Source of the DNA: Asticcacaulis endophyticus
GTDB taxonomy: Bacteria > Pseudomonadota > Alphaproteobacteria > Caulobacterales > Caulobacteraceae
DNA: 64,000 bases
Direction of reading: 5' to 3'
NCBI RefSeq assembly: GCF_014652575.1
Contig: NZ_BMZB01000005.1
Location: 1 to 64,000, forward strand
The notes below the pieces were generated by a model that worked only from the letters and a program-made list of their open reading frames with translations, was not told the origin of the DNA and searched no databases. Positions 1 through 8,208 of this stretch are shown piece by piece; position 1 is the stretch's first letter, and every line of letters begins with the position of its first letter. Position numbers and translations under genes: made by a program.

Positions 1-54
1 CTCTCCTTGCTTCCGTTTTATAACGAGCAAAGCGTCTACAATTCTAGGGGCACC

Positions 55-648
55 TCAATTAATGTCGATGCGAAGCTCGTTTCCACCTCTTAAAGCACGT
101 TGAATTTGATTTCGAGTTTCCTTAGCTCCTCTATTGAAATCAGTGACTAGAGTTGATGCAATTTCCTGAGAACGTCTAGCTGCTTTCAGATCGGCCAATG
201 CTCCCAATGTAAGGGGGAGTTTTTCACGAAGCCATGCTTCATTTTGTTTCAACTCTTCAGTCTTGTTATATTCGCGCAAAGCCGCGTCCATAACTTCTTT
301 ATTCGCGCAATTATGTCCTATAAGCGCAACGTGCCCGCTGTGGAGCATGTGCACAAGGTAACCAGTCTTTGTAAACTTGCTGCGATTCCAGCACATAGGG
401 CATGGTATTAAATCTCCTACCCTTCGCGCCTTTCCAAGGTCTGGCAGTCGCGCACGTATCTTGAACAATTCGTCCCGCGATAATGGAAGATACCATAGGC
501 CTGGGTATGTCTCAGGGCGTGAGGTCACCTTTACATGCTCTATAAAGCCACGAACATAATCATCAGGAATTTCCGTGAATGATTGTGGTTGGTGATTTTC
601 AATTAGGGGGACGTTGCGTGGTTGCCCACGAGCCGTTTGTATTGCCAT
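55..648 (-). CDS. Hypothetical protein with a Cys/His zinc-ribbon-like segment
   Basis: An open frame of about 197 codons read from an ATG at 648; a TTG four codons upstream (660) is possible but no good Shine-Dalgarno is seen at either. The middle carries CPMC, then about 30 residues later HSGH and HNC, a spacing that could bind one zinc. The C-terminal half is charged and predicted helical, with many Arg/Lys/Glu. No signal peptide or membrane segment is visible. Base composition is more AT-rich than the typA gene next door, so it may be acquired. I do not recognise the family; a nucleic-acid-binding role is only a guess from the Cys/His cluster and basic tail. Confidence 0.55.
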   Translation of the reverse strand: MAIQTARGQPRNVPLIENHQPQSFTEIPDDYVRGFIEHVKVTSRPETYPGLWYLPLSRDELFKIRARLPDLGKARRVGDLIPCPMCWNRSKFTKTGYLVHMLHSGHVALIGHNCANKEVMDAALREYNKTEELKQNEAWLREKLPLTLGALADLKAARRSQEIASTLVTDFNRGAKETRNQIQRALRGGNELRIDIN

Positions 649-734
649 GGAACAAATCAAGCACGATTCGCGTAAAATTAAAAGTTTTAGCTGTAATGCT
701 TAGTCTCACAACTGGATTCCCGTGGCCTTAACCC

Positions 735-830
735 CCTCCGACAAAATGCCGGTGTCCCCCCTGAAATCAGGGGGGATTCTTATTATGCCCGGTTTTGGGT
801 GCAGGGGGCTTGCCCCTTGCGAACCTTTGC
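735..830. repeat. Intergenic hairpin repeat unit upstream of typA
   Basis: The 661-1069 gap holds no convincing gene. It contains a perfect hairpin at 755-763/768-776 (arms TCCCCCCTG and CAGGGGGGA, loop AAAT), followed near 800-825 by a second G-run/C-run hairpin. The same CCCCCTG...CAGGGGG design recurs at 39200-39221, which suggests a dispersed intergenic repeat. An 86-codon frame across it (722-982) is rich in Pro, Cys and Gly and looks like repeat read-through rather than a protein. Confidence 0.5.
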
Positions 831-1023
831 TTACCGTCTCACCACCCCTTCCACGCTGCGTATGCGAAAAAATATGCACAGGCGGGGGTGGCGCTTGCGC
901 TCAGTTTCGGTTATACAGCGCGCGATTCAGACATTCTGAGCCGGTGCCGGGACCATATCTCTTAAGCGGGCTCACGATTTGACGCGCATCTTTTACCCGT
1001 TTGGGGGTGCGCCCCAACCCCGC

Positions 1024-1050
1024 AGCCTCTCTGATGCCTGAGAGGCTTTT
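1024..1050 (+). terminator. Hairpin with T-run just upstream of typA
   Basis: Arms AGCCTCTC (1024-1031) and GAGAGGCT (1040-1047) enclose an 8-base loop and are followed by four Ts. It ends 20 bases before the typA ATG, so it is either the terminator of an upstream transcript or an attenuator in the typA leader. Confidence 0.5.
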
Positions 1051-1069
1051 GTGCGTTTAAAGGCCTTTT

Positions 1070-2905
1070 ATGAACTTAAGAAATATCGCGATTATCGCTC
1101 ACGTTGACCACGGCAAGACGACGCTGGTGGATGCGCTGCTGGCACAGTCCGGCGTCTTCCGCGCCAATGAGGCGACGGTTGAGCGCGCCATGGACTCTAA
1201 TGACCAGGAACGCGAACGCGGCATCACCATCCTTGCCAAATGTACCTCCGTTCTGTGGAACGGTAAGGCCGGTGAGACGCGCATCAACATCATCGACACG
1301 CCGGGCCACGCGGACTTCGGCGGCGAAGTTGAGCGTATCCTCGGCATGGTGGACGGCTGTGTGATCCTGGTGGACGCCGAAGAAGGCGTCATGCCGCAGA
1401 CCAAGTTCGTGCTGGGTAAGGCGCTGAAACTGGGCCTGCGTCCGATCCTGTGCATCAACAAGGTTGACCGCCCGCACGCCGATCCTGACCGCGTTCATAA
1501 CGAAGCGTTCGACCTGTTCGCCATCATGGGTGCTACCGAAGAACAACTCGACTTCCCGCACATCTATGCGTCGGGTAAGGCCGGTTGGGCGACTATGGAT
1601 ATGAAGGAGCCTTCGGAAACGCTGGCACCGCTGTTTGACCTGATCGTTGATCACGTCCCGCCGCCCGCCGCGCAATCGCGTGTGGATGAGCCGTTCCAGA
1701 TGCTGAGCGTTCTGATCGAATCCGATCCGTTCCTGGGTCGCATCCTGACCGGTCGTATTGCTGCCGGTAAGGCCGTTGCCGGTCTGGCCATCAAGGCGCT
1801 GAACCGTGACGGCGTTGAAATCGAGCGCGGTCGGATCACTAAGGTTCTGGCTTTCCGCGGCCTTAAGCGTCAGCCGATCGACGAAGGTACCGAAGCCGGT
1901 GACATCTGCGCGATTGCTGGTTTGTCCAAGGCGACTGTGGCCGATACCCTGTGCGATATGTCGCTGAATGAAGCTCTGCCCGCACAGCCGATCGATCCGC
2001 CGACCATCTCGATGACCGTATCCGTCAACGATTCACCTCTGGCCGGCCGTGAAGGTTCCAAGGTGCAGTCGCGCGTCATCCGTGACCGCCTGCTGAAAGA
2101 AGCCGAGTCCAACGTCGCTATCCGCGTAACGGAAACGGCTGAAAAAGACGCCTATGAGGTTGCCGGTCGTGGTGAACTTCAACTGGGCGTTCTGATTGAA
2201 AACATGCGCCGCGAAGGCTTTGAAGTGGCCATTTCGCGTCCGCGCGTGGTCTATCAGATCAACGAAGAAACCGGCGAGCGCATGGAGCCAATCGAAGACG
2301 TCATGATCGACGTGGACGATGAGTTCTCCGGCATCGTTATTGAGAAGCTATCGGCCCGTAAGGCTGAGCTTAAGGACATGGGCCCGTCCGGTGGTGGCAA
2401 GACCCGCATCCAGCTCAAGTCGCCATCGCGCTCGCTGATCGGGTATCAGGGCGAGTTCCTGACCGATACGCGCGGGTCGGGCGTGCTGAACCGCGTGTTC
2501 TCGCACTATGAGCCGTACAAAGGCATCATCGACCAGAACCGTAAGGGCGTGCTGGTCTCCAACGGTGACGGCGAAACGGCGGCCTTTGCGCTGTGGAACC
2601 TCGAAGACCGCGGCACCATGTTTGTGGGTGCGGGCGAAAAGACCTATCAAGGCATGATCATCGGCGAAAATGCCCGTTCGGACGATCTCGATGTCAACCC
2701 GATGAAGGCCAAGCAACTCACCAACGTGCGCGCTTCGGGTAAGGATGAAGCCATCCGCCTGACGCCGCCGCGCCGCCCGACCCTGGAGCAGGCGATTGCC
2801 TATATCGAAGACGATGAACTGGTCGAAGTGACACCGCTCAACATCCGTCTGCGCAAGCGCGAGCTGAACCCTTCGTTCCGCAAGAAGCGCGTGAAGGCGG
2901 ACTGA
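1070..2905 (+). CDS. typA: Translational GTPase TypA/BipA
   Basis: Ribosome-associated GTPase of the EF-G/LepA class, cytoplasmic, needed for ribosome assembly and growth under stress. At 611 residues it is the usual length. The G domain shows the P-loop at residues 10-18 (AHVDHGKTT), the switch I ERERGIT at 47-53, DTPGH at 76-80 and NKVD at 130-133. The EF-G-like domains II, III and V follow, and the C-terminal region has the TypA-specific block around [12 protein letters not shown] and [24 protein letters not shown] sequence. The ATG gives the canonical [17 protein letters not shown] start. It is a single-gene unit ended by strong hairpins. Identification is firm. Confidence 0.98.
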   Translation: MNLRNIAIIAHVDHGKTTLVDALLAQSGVFRANEATVERAMDSNDQERERGITILAKCTSVLWNGKAGETRINIIDTPGHADFGGEVERILGMVDGCVILVDAEEGVMPQTKFVLGKALKLGLRPILCINKVDRPHADPDRVHNEAFDLFAIMGATEEQLDFPHIYASGKAGWATMDMKEPSETLAPLFDLIVDHVPPPAAQSRVDEPFQMLSVLIESDPFLGRILTGRIAAGKAVAGLAIKALNRDGVEIERGRITKVLAFRGLKRQPIDEGTEAGDICAIAGLSKATVADTLCDMSLNEALPAQPIDPPTISMTVSVNDSPLAGREGSKVQSRVIRDRLLKEAESNVAIRVTETAEKDAYEVAGRGELQLGVLIENMRREGFEVAISRPRVVYQINEETGERMEPIEDVMIDVDDEFSGIVIEKLSARKAELKDMGPSGGGKTRIQLKSPSRSLIGYQGEFLTDTRGSGVLNRVFSHYEPYKGIIDQNRKGVLVSNGDGETAAFALWNLEDRGTMFVGAGEKTYQGMIIGENARSDDLDVNPMKAKQLTNVRASGKDEAIRLTPPRRPTLEQAIAYIEDDELVEVTPLNIRLRKRELNPSFRKKRVKAD

Positions 2906-2908
2906 TTT

Positions 2909-2987
2909 CATGGGGGAAATGACTTTCCCCCATGTGCCCCCTTTAAGAATTGAAAAGGCCCCTGCGATTAATCGCGGGGGCTTTTTT
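2909..2987 (+). terminator. Two successive hairpins ending typA
   Basis: Four bases after the typA stop lies a perfect 11-bp hairpin (2909-2919/2924-2934, loop TGAC). It is followed by a second stem at 2958-2969/2970-2981 with one G-U pair and a run of six Ts at 2982-2987. The second is a standard Rho-independent terminator; the first may protect the 3' end or act as backup. Confidence 0.85.
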
Positions 2988-3132
2988 GTGATTTTAGGGG
3001 CTTTAGGCGGAGAGGGCAGATGTCGGTATTGCGCCCAAGGCAGACATTAACCGGCACCTGCGGGTCATTCGATTGCAAGAGCCCCCCTCTACATTTATAG
3101 GAATCTGCACAAACTCAACGGGCAACCATACC

Positions 3133-3573
3133 ATGAATGACCTGGAAAAATTATTAGAGCGATTTGCCCGGAGCTCGAATGCGCGCTGGTGGGTGGGAGA
3201 AAGGCCAGAAGGTCGTGACGGTCAGGTATCGCGGCTCATTGCGGACCGTATCGACTATCCCACGTCAAAAGCCGACCCCTTCAAGGACTATGGCTTAGTT
3301 CGCTTAGACCGAAATCAAGCTGCCCATGTACTTGCTGTGGCTGGGACCATGAGCTTGGCTCATTTCAGCGGCTCAGCATCAAAAGGCCAAATTGAAAATG
3401 CCAGCGAGGCGCTAAAGCTGCTGGATGGCGACGCGGTTTTCCTTAGTAATGGCTTTTGGGGCCTTCGTGGCCCACTTTCTTGGACTCCGCTCACAGACGC
3501 GACCTTCGATTGCGGTGTGATTGGCTATGATGCCGCTAGCGCTTTCATATTTTGGGTCGAAGAGGAGGATTAG
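3133..3573 (+). CDS. Hypothetical protein, about 146 aa
   Basis: The frame is open from a TTG at 3073, but the ATG at 3133 (MNDLEKLLERF) is the more natural start. The protein is soluble, with no signal peptide or membrane segment, an N-terminal amphipathic helix, several Trp residues (ARWWVGE, GFWGL, LSWTPL) and an acidic tail ending in EEED. It is followed by decayed mobile-element sequence. I do not recognise the family. Small acidic, Trp-containing proteins of this size next to mobile debris are sometimes immunity or antitoxin proteins, but nothing here proves that. Confidence 0.5.
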   Translation: MNDLEKLLERFARSSNARWWVGERPEGRDGQVSRLIADRIDYPTSKADPFKDYGLVRLDRNQAAHVLAVAGTMSLAHFSGSASKGQIENASEALKLLDGDAVFLSNGFWGLRGPLSWTPLTDATFDCGVIGYDAASAFIFWVEEED

Positions 3574-3816
3574 GACTAACGGCTCCACACACCCATTTAT
3601 GATTTTAACTGGGTGACATTTGTCTGCTCGTGGGCAGGAAAGGTCTTCTCCTGTGCGCCCCTTGCGGACATTGTGCCCAACCGCGTGCGAGCACACCATA
3701 AGCGGACTTTTCCAAACCGCACGCTTATTCTCAGCCGTCGTCGTTGGTTTCAATCCGTGGTACAATGGCAACGTGCAGAAGCGAGTTGTGGTGGGAGGGC
3801 CGGCGGAGGATACGTC

Positions 3817-4071
3817 ATGTCTGAAGACCAATTTCCCACTCACAGCCAACCTTGGAACAAAGGCCTACTGGTTGGCCGGAAAAAGCCGCTCCAACCCAAA
3901 CACGCCTGGTCGATCCGCGTTCGGATCGAATTAAGCCAATCGCCTAGAGACCTCGCGCTCTTCAACCTAGCCATCGAAAGTAAACTTCTTGGCGCAACGC
4001 AAAGACTGTGGACGTCTTGCCGCCCGGCAGTCGGCGGATCGGCAAGCTGCGCGTACGAGCCCATCTCATGA
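3817..4071 (+). pseudogene. Truncated tyrosine-type integrase (N-terminal fragment)
   Basis: A good Shine-Dalgarno (GGAGGA, 3805-3810) precedes the ATG at 3817. The first 57 residues match what I remember of the N-terminus of short alphaproteobacterial XerD-like recombinases: PWNKG near residue 12, then basic sequence and RDLALFNLAIESKL. After SKL (about 3988) the frame turns into unrelated Arg/Cys-rich sequence that overlaps the opposite-strand HTH fragment, so the gene is broken by a rearrangement at about 3985. The catalytic Arg/His/Tyr half is missing, so it cannot be an active recombinase. Family recognition is from memory of the sequence pattern. Confidence 0.65.
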
Positions 4072-4162
4072 CCGTTGTGCGGTCACGGTTAAAATATGCG
4101 CCGATCGCCTTCCATCCGTCGATACGATCTGATGACATCCCATTCCCTTGCCTGCGTCGCAA
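3962..4162 (-). CDS. Small helix-turn-helix protein or HTH fragment
   Basis: Sixty-six residues; a second Met at residue 9 (MSSDRIDGWKAIGAYF) may be the true start. The sequence WKAIGAYFNRD-RTTVMRWA-R, then LPIRR and a Val-x-Ala block, matches small DNA-binding HTH domains that read WKEIAxYL...TVxRWE...LPVxR. In that family the domain is usually fused to a longer sensor or repeat region; here it stops right after RWLG, at the junction with the integrase fragment, so it is probably the surviving N-terminus of a longer gene. Confidence 0.5.
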   Translation of the reverse strand: MRRRQGNGMSSDRIDGWKAIGAYFNRDRTTVMRWARTRSLPIRRLPGGKTSTVFALRQEVYFRWLG

Positions 4163-4691
4163 CTATAGTGTGCGGCTACCGCGATGATCAATCCTCTTGA
4201 TGGCAGTCTCTAAGGCAAATTTTGTCGACAGAAACGGGCGTGGCCAGCAGCGTGTTTGTCGGCCGGTGTAAAAATACCTAGGTTTTGTCGATTTACTCTC
4301 ATTGCAATCCGTTAGCGATCATCCACATCGCTTCAGTATAGCAAAATTAGGGCATAGAATTGAACACTCAAATTACCTATTGATAATTTTGACGTTTTTT
4401 AAGGCAAATTATTTCAAAATCGTCAAGACCATCATCTCCGCCTGTGTCGCTCTTAGCGCCCGCTGTGGACATTCTCGCTCAAAAACCAAGATCTAATGAG
4501 CGGAAACTTCCCCTTCGATGATAATTTCACATTCCATTTAATCTTTATCGTACAGGCAATATTTTGAAGGCAGCATCTTAGTCCATCAGACCCGTTGAAC
4601 TAAATCCAGCGCCCCAAGGAGGAGATGGGCCTATATATTCAAATGGTTAGTTGTTCCTAGTGGGAGAAATAAACTACGGAGGTGCAACTCC
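4163..4691. other. AT-rich noncoding stretch in decayed region
   Basis: No frame with a ribosome site or recognisable family was found. A 64-codon frame at 4302-4496 has low-complexity hydrophobic sequence and no plausible start context. The stretch lies between the HTH fragment and the HU fragment and is best read as degraded DNA. Confidence 0.5.
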
Positions 4692-4907
4692 CTCATCGAA
4701 TTAAAAAGAACTATTGCCGAAGCCGTCCGACATGGAGAAGAGATAACATTTTCGGGGTTCGGCAAATTCAAGGTTAAAGCCAAACCTCAACGCAAAAGTG
4801 CAAGCAGCCCAACTGCGGGGAACATCAAGCTTAAAGCATCAAAACAGTTCTTGTTCCAACCGAGAAATTTGATATTAGATTTACTTAACTCTGATGTGGC
4901 AAAATAG
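4692..4907 (+). pseudogene. HU/IHF-family DNA-binding protein, C-terminal fragment without start
   Basis: Translating from 4692 gives LIELKRTIAEAVRHGEEITF, then GFGKFKVK, a basic arm with SPTAGNIKLKASKQ, FQPR and a C-terminal helix, ending at TAG 4905-4907. This is the HU core: end of helix 2, the GFGxF beta turn, the DNA-wrapping arm and helix 3. The N-terminal helix-turn-helix of HU is missing, and no ATG, GTG or TTG lies in frame upstream within the matching part. It is therefore a 5'-truncated relic, more AT-rich than the neighbours. The full-length HU gene must be elsewhere. Confidence 0.7.
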
Positions 4908-5035
4908 AATTTTGGCAAATCATATTGGCATCTATAACTTCTTAAGTTTCCAAAATACGAAAATTACAAATTTGAATATTTTATAAAAATGATAAGCTAG
5001 AATTTGCACGTCAACGTAGACGTTTTGTTTAAGTA

Positions 5036-5065
5036 AAAAGGGCGGCAATGATTTGCCGCCCTTTT
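5036..5065 (-). terminator. Terminator of the TonB receptor gene
   Basis: Perfect 13-bp stem 5036-5048/5053-5065 with loop TGAT; its arms end in AAAA/TTTT so the minus-strand transcript ends in a U-run. It lies 14 bases beyond the stop of the receptor gene that reads toward it. Confidence 0.85.
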
Positions 5066-5078
5066 CAATACTCAATAC

Positions 5079-7991
5079 TTAGAAACTCTTGCTCATTCGT
5101 AAGTAGAACTGACGTCCCAGATAGCCGGAACGATACTGGCTACCCCAGGCATAGATGCCCAGACGACCCGGTGAACCCGTATTGTCACCATAGCTGATGA
5201 TAGGCGCTTCTTCATCAGCGATGTTGATGACACCGGCATTAACCGTCCAGGTCTTGGCCTGATAGCGAACCGTTACGTCATGGGTCGTCCAGTCGTTGGT
5301 GAAGTTCTTGTTATATGCCAGAGGCGCATAGCTAAGGTTCACAACGCCATCTTCTTCACGATAGCCCTGATTGGTCGACTCGCCGACATAGTTGAGTGTC
5401 CAGTAGAAGGTCCAGTCCTTGTGCTTGAACGAAGTTTGGATATCACCCACCATTTTAGGATCAGCTATGGTGCCATTGTAATCGAGGACAACATCACCTG
5501 GGAAGAGCTGTGTCTTGGAGTCTTTGGTGAAGGTTGCATCCAAATCGATCGCCAGAGTACCGAAGTTGAATTCCTTTTCATAAGATGCCGTGAAGTCCAC
5601 ACCACTGGTTTCTTCGCTCGGGATATTCCGATAGCTGGCATCGATAAACGTAATGTAGTTTGTCGAAGGATCGCGCGTGAAGAGGCCGCAGAAACCATTA
5701 TTTGGGTAGGTTTCCTGACCGTAACAGGCCCCGACCACACCGGCGCCGGTGCTGAGGATCTGATCTTCGACTTCAATACGCCAGAAATCGATAGCCATTT
5801 TAAAGCCTGTATCCGGTGGGGTCAGAGCGAAGCCAAAGTTGGTTGCAGTTGACTCCTCAGGATTCAGACTGGTGCTGCCGGAATATTCGATCAGGGTCGA
5901 AGGTCCGTTACCATTATAAGTGGCAGGTATACCTTCGGCCGCGCAGTTGTCACGGATCGTCTGGCTCTTGACCAATTGGCCGCTTTCATTGGTGGCACCC
6001 CAGTTGATACAAGGATCAACCGTACGTTGAGACAGATAAGCCGTCTGAGCGTTCAGGAACATTTCATAAAGGGCCGGCGCACGGAATGATGTGCCGTGGG
6101 TGGCGCGGAAACGGAAGGTGTTATCGATCGCCCAGTTCAAGCCAACCTTATAGGTGAAGGCGTCTCCAACGCTGTCGTAGTTCGAATAACGGCCTGAAAA
6201 GTTAAGCTTGAGATCTTCGAAGAAAGTCTTCCCGTTCACGATCGGAGCTTCAAGTTCGAAGTAGGCTTCCGAGAGAGTATCTTCGCCCTTGGTGATGCCG
6301 GCGCTGGCCGAACCCCAGGCGTTGGCGGCACGGGAATATTCACCCGGCACATCGTTAATCTTATCCTTGCGGATCGCGATACCGAAAGCCGCACCTAAAG
6401 GTCCCGCCGGCAGGTCGAAAAGATCACCAGTCGTGCTGGCTTCGAAGATAGTCTGCTCGTATTCAGTCTTGCCAGTTTCCGTTAGGAAAAAGTAATCCCG
6501 CTCGGCTTGGGTCAGCACGCCGTCATTTAGGGCTGCCGGTGTCAGCAGATTAAGCGGTACGCAGCCCGCAGGGGCTTCCGGCGGACATACACCAATGAAT
6601 TCAAACGTGTCTTCGTTCAAGCCTGTACCATAGAAAAGGCGGTCCTTTGGGACCACATCGCCGGTGTATTCGCCCTTGCTCTTGGAGTAGGACAAATAGC
6701 TATCCCACGCCCACCCCTTATAATCACCGCGTGCGCCAAATACGCCGCGATAAACGTCAACTTCTTGAGAGTCATCGGACTTTGTCAGGAAATACGGATA
6801 AACGTAGGCACCAAAACGTGCAGGACCGTCTGCAATGTCATAGGCTGAACCTGTACCAAAAGGGTTCTGGGGCGACTGCGGATCATAGTACGGGAAAATG
6901 TAACGAATGCCGTGTTGTTCGGATTCACGACGGTTGACCAGTAGTTCCGTATATAGCTCTGCACCACCAGCCCATTCCGGACGATATTCGCCCTGAGCAA
7001 AGAAGGTATAACGCTTAACCGGTGAAAATACAGTGACCCGATCTTCTATAGCCGGGTCTAACTGGCGGTCAGCAAAGGGCACTGGCCCAAACCATCCAGG
7101 CACCCCAAAGGCAGAACTGCCGTCCCGCGGTATACGGAAATAGGTATCATCGATGAGAATACCGCCGGTCGTCGAACCCCAGCAGGCATATTCGCCCGTC
7201 AGATTGCTAACGAGGTCGGCGCGGGTGCCATCTTCGTTGTAGAGATATTCCTCGGCGCAGTCGAAACCCTTACGGTCGCCCTGAGTGACGGCCTTTGTTT
7301 CCGAGTAGCTTCCCGACACTAAAAAATGCCCCTTGTCGACGCGCTTGCCCCATATCCCCGAAAAATCATAGGTTTCACCGGCACCTGCTTCAGGGACCCG
7401 TGCCGTGGCGTTAAATTCCAAGCCTTCGAAATTGCTGCGGGTGATGACGTTGACCACACCGGCCACAGCGTCAGAGCCATAGATCGACGAGGCGCCATCC
7501 TTCAGGATTTCATAACGGCTAACCACCGCGTCCGGCAGGGTGTTCAGATCAACGGCGGCAACCGTGCCACTTACGCCAGCGGGCGGCATACGGCGGCCAT
7601 TCAGCAGAACCAGCGAACGTTGAGCCCCCAGACCGCGCAAGGAGATGGTGTTAATACCGCCACCACCATCAAGAACGTAACCTGTGAACGTCGAGTTGAT
7701 CTGCCCCGAACCATTTGCCACCGAAGACCCTTGCAGAACTTCCGCAGCGCTGATCAGGCCTGCCGCCGTTGATTTTTCAGCGGTAATGATGGTCACCGGC
7801 GAAGCAGAGGTGAACTCTTTGCCCTTGATGCGCGAACCGGTGATGACGACTTCGGTAACCACTTCTTCTTCAGTGGTGGTCGTGGTCGTCGTCTCTGTCG
7901 ACACTTCCTGAGCCAGAGCCGGCGCCGTCATCATCATGCCGGTTAAAACGCTGCTGGCCAGTAACCATTTACGGGGAGATAAAATGGACAA
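5079..7991 (-). CDS. TonB-dependent outer-membrane receptor (peptide-locus)
   Basis: Large outer-membrane importer of about 970 residues. The likely start is TTG at 7991, because GGAGGG lies just 5 bases upstream; a TTG four codons earlier would place that ribosome site inside the gene. A signal peptide (SSVLTGMMMTAPALAQ) is followed by a Thr/Glu-rich linker and a TonB box TEVVITGSRI. The plug domain has SLRGLG, LVLLNGRRM, LNTLPD and ILKDGASSIYGSDAVAGVVN. The C-terminal half is a beta barrel ending in an aromatic residue (LRMSKSF). The upstream secreted S9 peptidase on the same strand suggests that it imports peptides; this is inference. Energised by ExbB-ExbD-TonB. Confidence 0.92.
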   Translation of the reverse strand: MSILSPRKWLLASSVLTGMMMTAPALAQEVSTETTTTTTTEEEVVTEVVITGSRIKGKEFTSASPVTIITAEKSTAAGLISAAEVLQGSSVANGSGQINSTFTGYVLDGGGGINTISLRGLGAQRSLVLLNGRRMPPAGVSGTVAAVDLNTLPDAVVSRYEILKDGASSIYGSDAVAGVVNVITRSNFEGLEFNATARVPEAGAGETYDFSGIWGKRVDKGHFLVSGSYSETKAVTQGDRKGFDCAEEYLYNEDGTRADLVSNLTGEYACWGSTTGGILIDDTYFRIPRDGSSAFGVPGWFGPVPFADRQLDPAIEDRVTVFSPVKRYTFFAQGEYRPEWAGGAELYTELLVNRRESEQHGIRYIFPYYDPQSPQNPFGTGSAYDIADGPARFGAYVYPYFLTKSDDSQEVDVYRGVFGARGDYKGWAWDSYLSYSKSKGEYTGDVVPKDRLFYGTGLNEDTFEFIGVCPPEAPAGCVPLNLLTPAALNDGVLTQAERDYFFLTETGKTEYEQTIFEASTTGDLFDLPAGPLGAAFGIAIRKDKINDVPGEYSRAANAWGSASAGITKGEDTLSEAYFELEAPIVNGKTFFEDLKLNFSGRYSNYDSVGDAFTYKVGLNWAIDNTFRFRATHGTSFRAPALYEMFLNAQTAYLSQRTVDPCINWGATNESGQLVKSQTIRDNCAAEGIPATYNGNGPSTLIEYSGSTSLNPEESTATNFGFALTPPDTGFKMAIDFWRIEVEDQILSTGAGVVGACYGQETYPNNGFCGLFTRDPSTNYITFIDASYRNIPSEETSGVDFTASYEKEFNFGTLAIDLDATFTKDSKTQLFPGDVVLDYNGTIADPKMVGDIQTSFKHKDWTFYWTLNYVGESTNQGYREEDGVVNLSYAPLAYNKNFTNDWTTHDVTVRYQAKTWTVNAGVINIADEEAPIISYGDNTGSPGRLGIYAWGSQYRSGYLGRQFYLRMSKSF

Positions 7992-8151
7992 GATGCCCTC
8001 CAATTAATACCATTCACTAAAGCGACACTATCCCGTCACTTTTCTGACGCAATCCATAATCCGTAAACAAAGAAACAATATGCCCTAGTGTGGCATTCAA
8101 GACGCATTTTCGCCGTAATGGCGACAACCATTAGCAATTTGTGTAATAAAA

Positions 8152-8179
8152 AGGCCTCGTTTTCGCAAAAACGAGGCCT
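8152..8179 (-). terminator. Terminator between peptidase and receptor genes
   Basis: Perfect 12-bp stem 8152-8163/8168-8179, loop CGCA, with A-run at 8145-8151 giving a U-run on the minus strand. It ends the S9 peptidase transcript 30 bases after the stop, so the receptor gene probably has its own promoter in 7992-8151. Confidence 0.85.
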
Positions 8180-8208
8180 AATTAAGTTTATAAAGATACT
8201 GGTTTCGG

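Noticed and set aside
722-982. 86-codon frame upstream of typA
   Set aside because: Pro/Cys/Gly-rich read-through of G/C-run hairpin repeats, no ribosome site.
1076-1675. Long antisense frames inside typA
   Set aside because: Shadows of a well-conserved GTPase gene; Arg/His-rich composition expected of reverse frames.
3840-4064. 74-codon minus-strand frame beside the HTH fragment
   Set aside because: Overlaps the integrase fragment antisense, no family likeness; considered as a frameshifted continuation of the HTH protein but the sequence does not fit.
4302-4496. 64-codon frame in the decayed region
   Set aside because: No ribosome site, low-complexity hydrophobic sequence.
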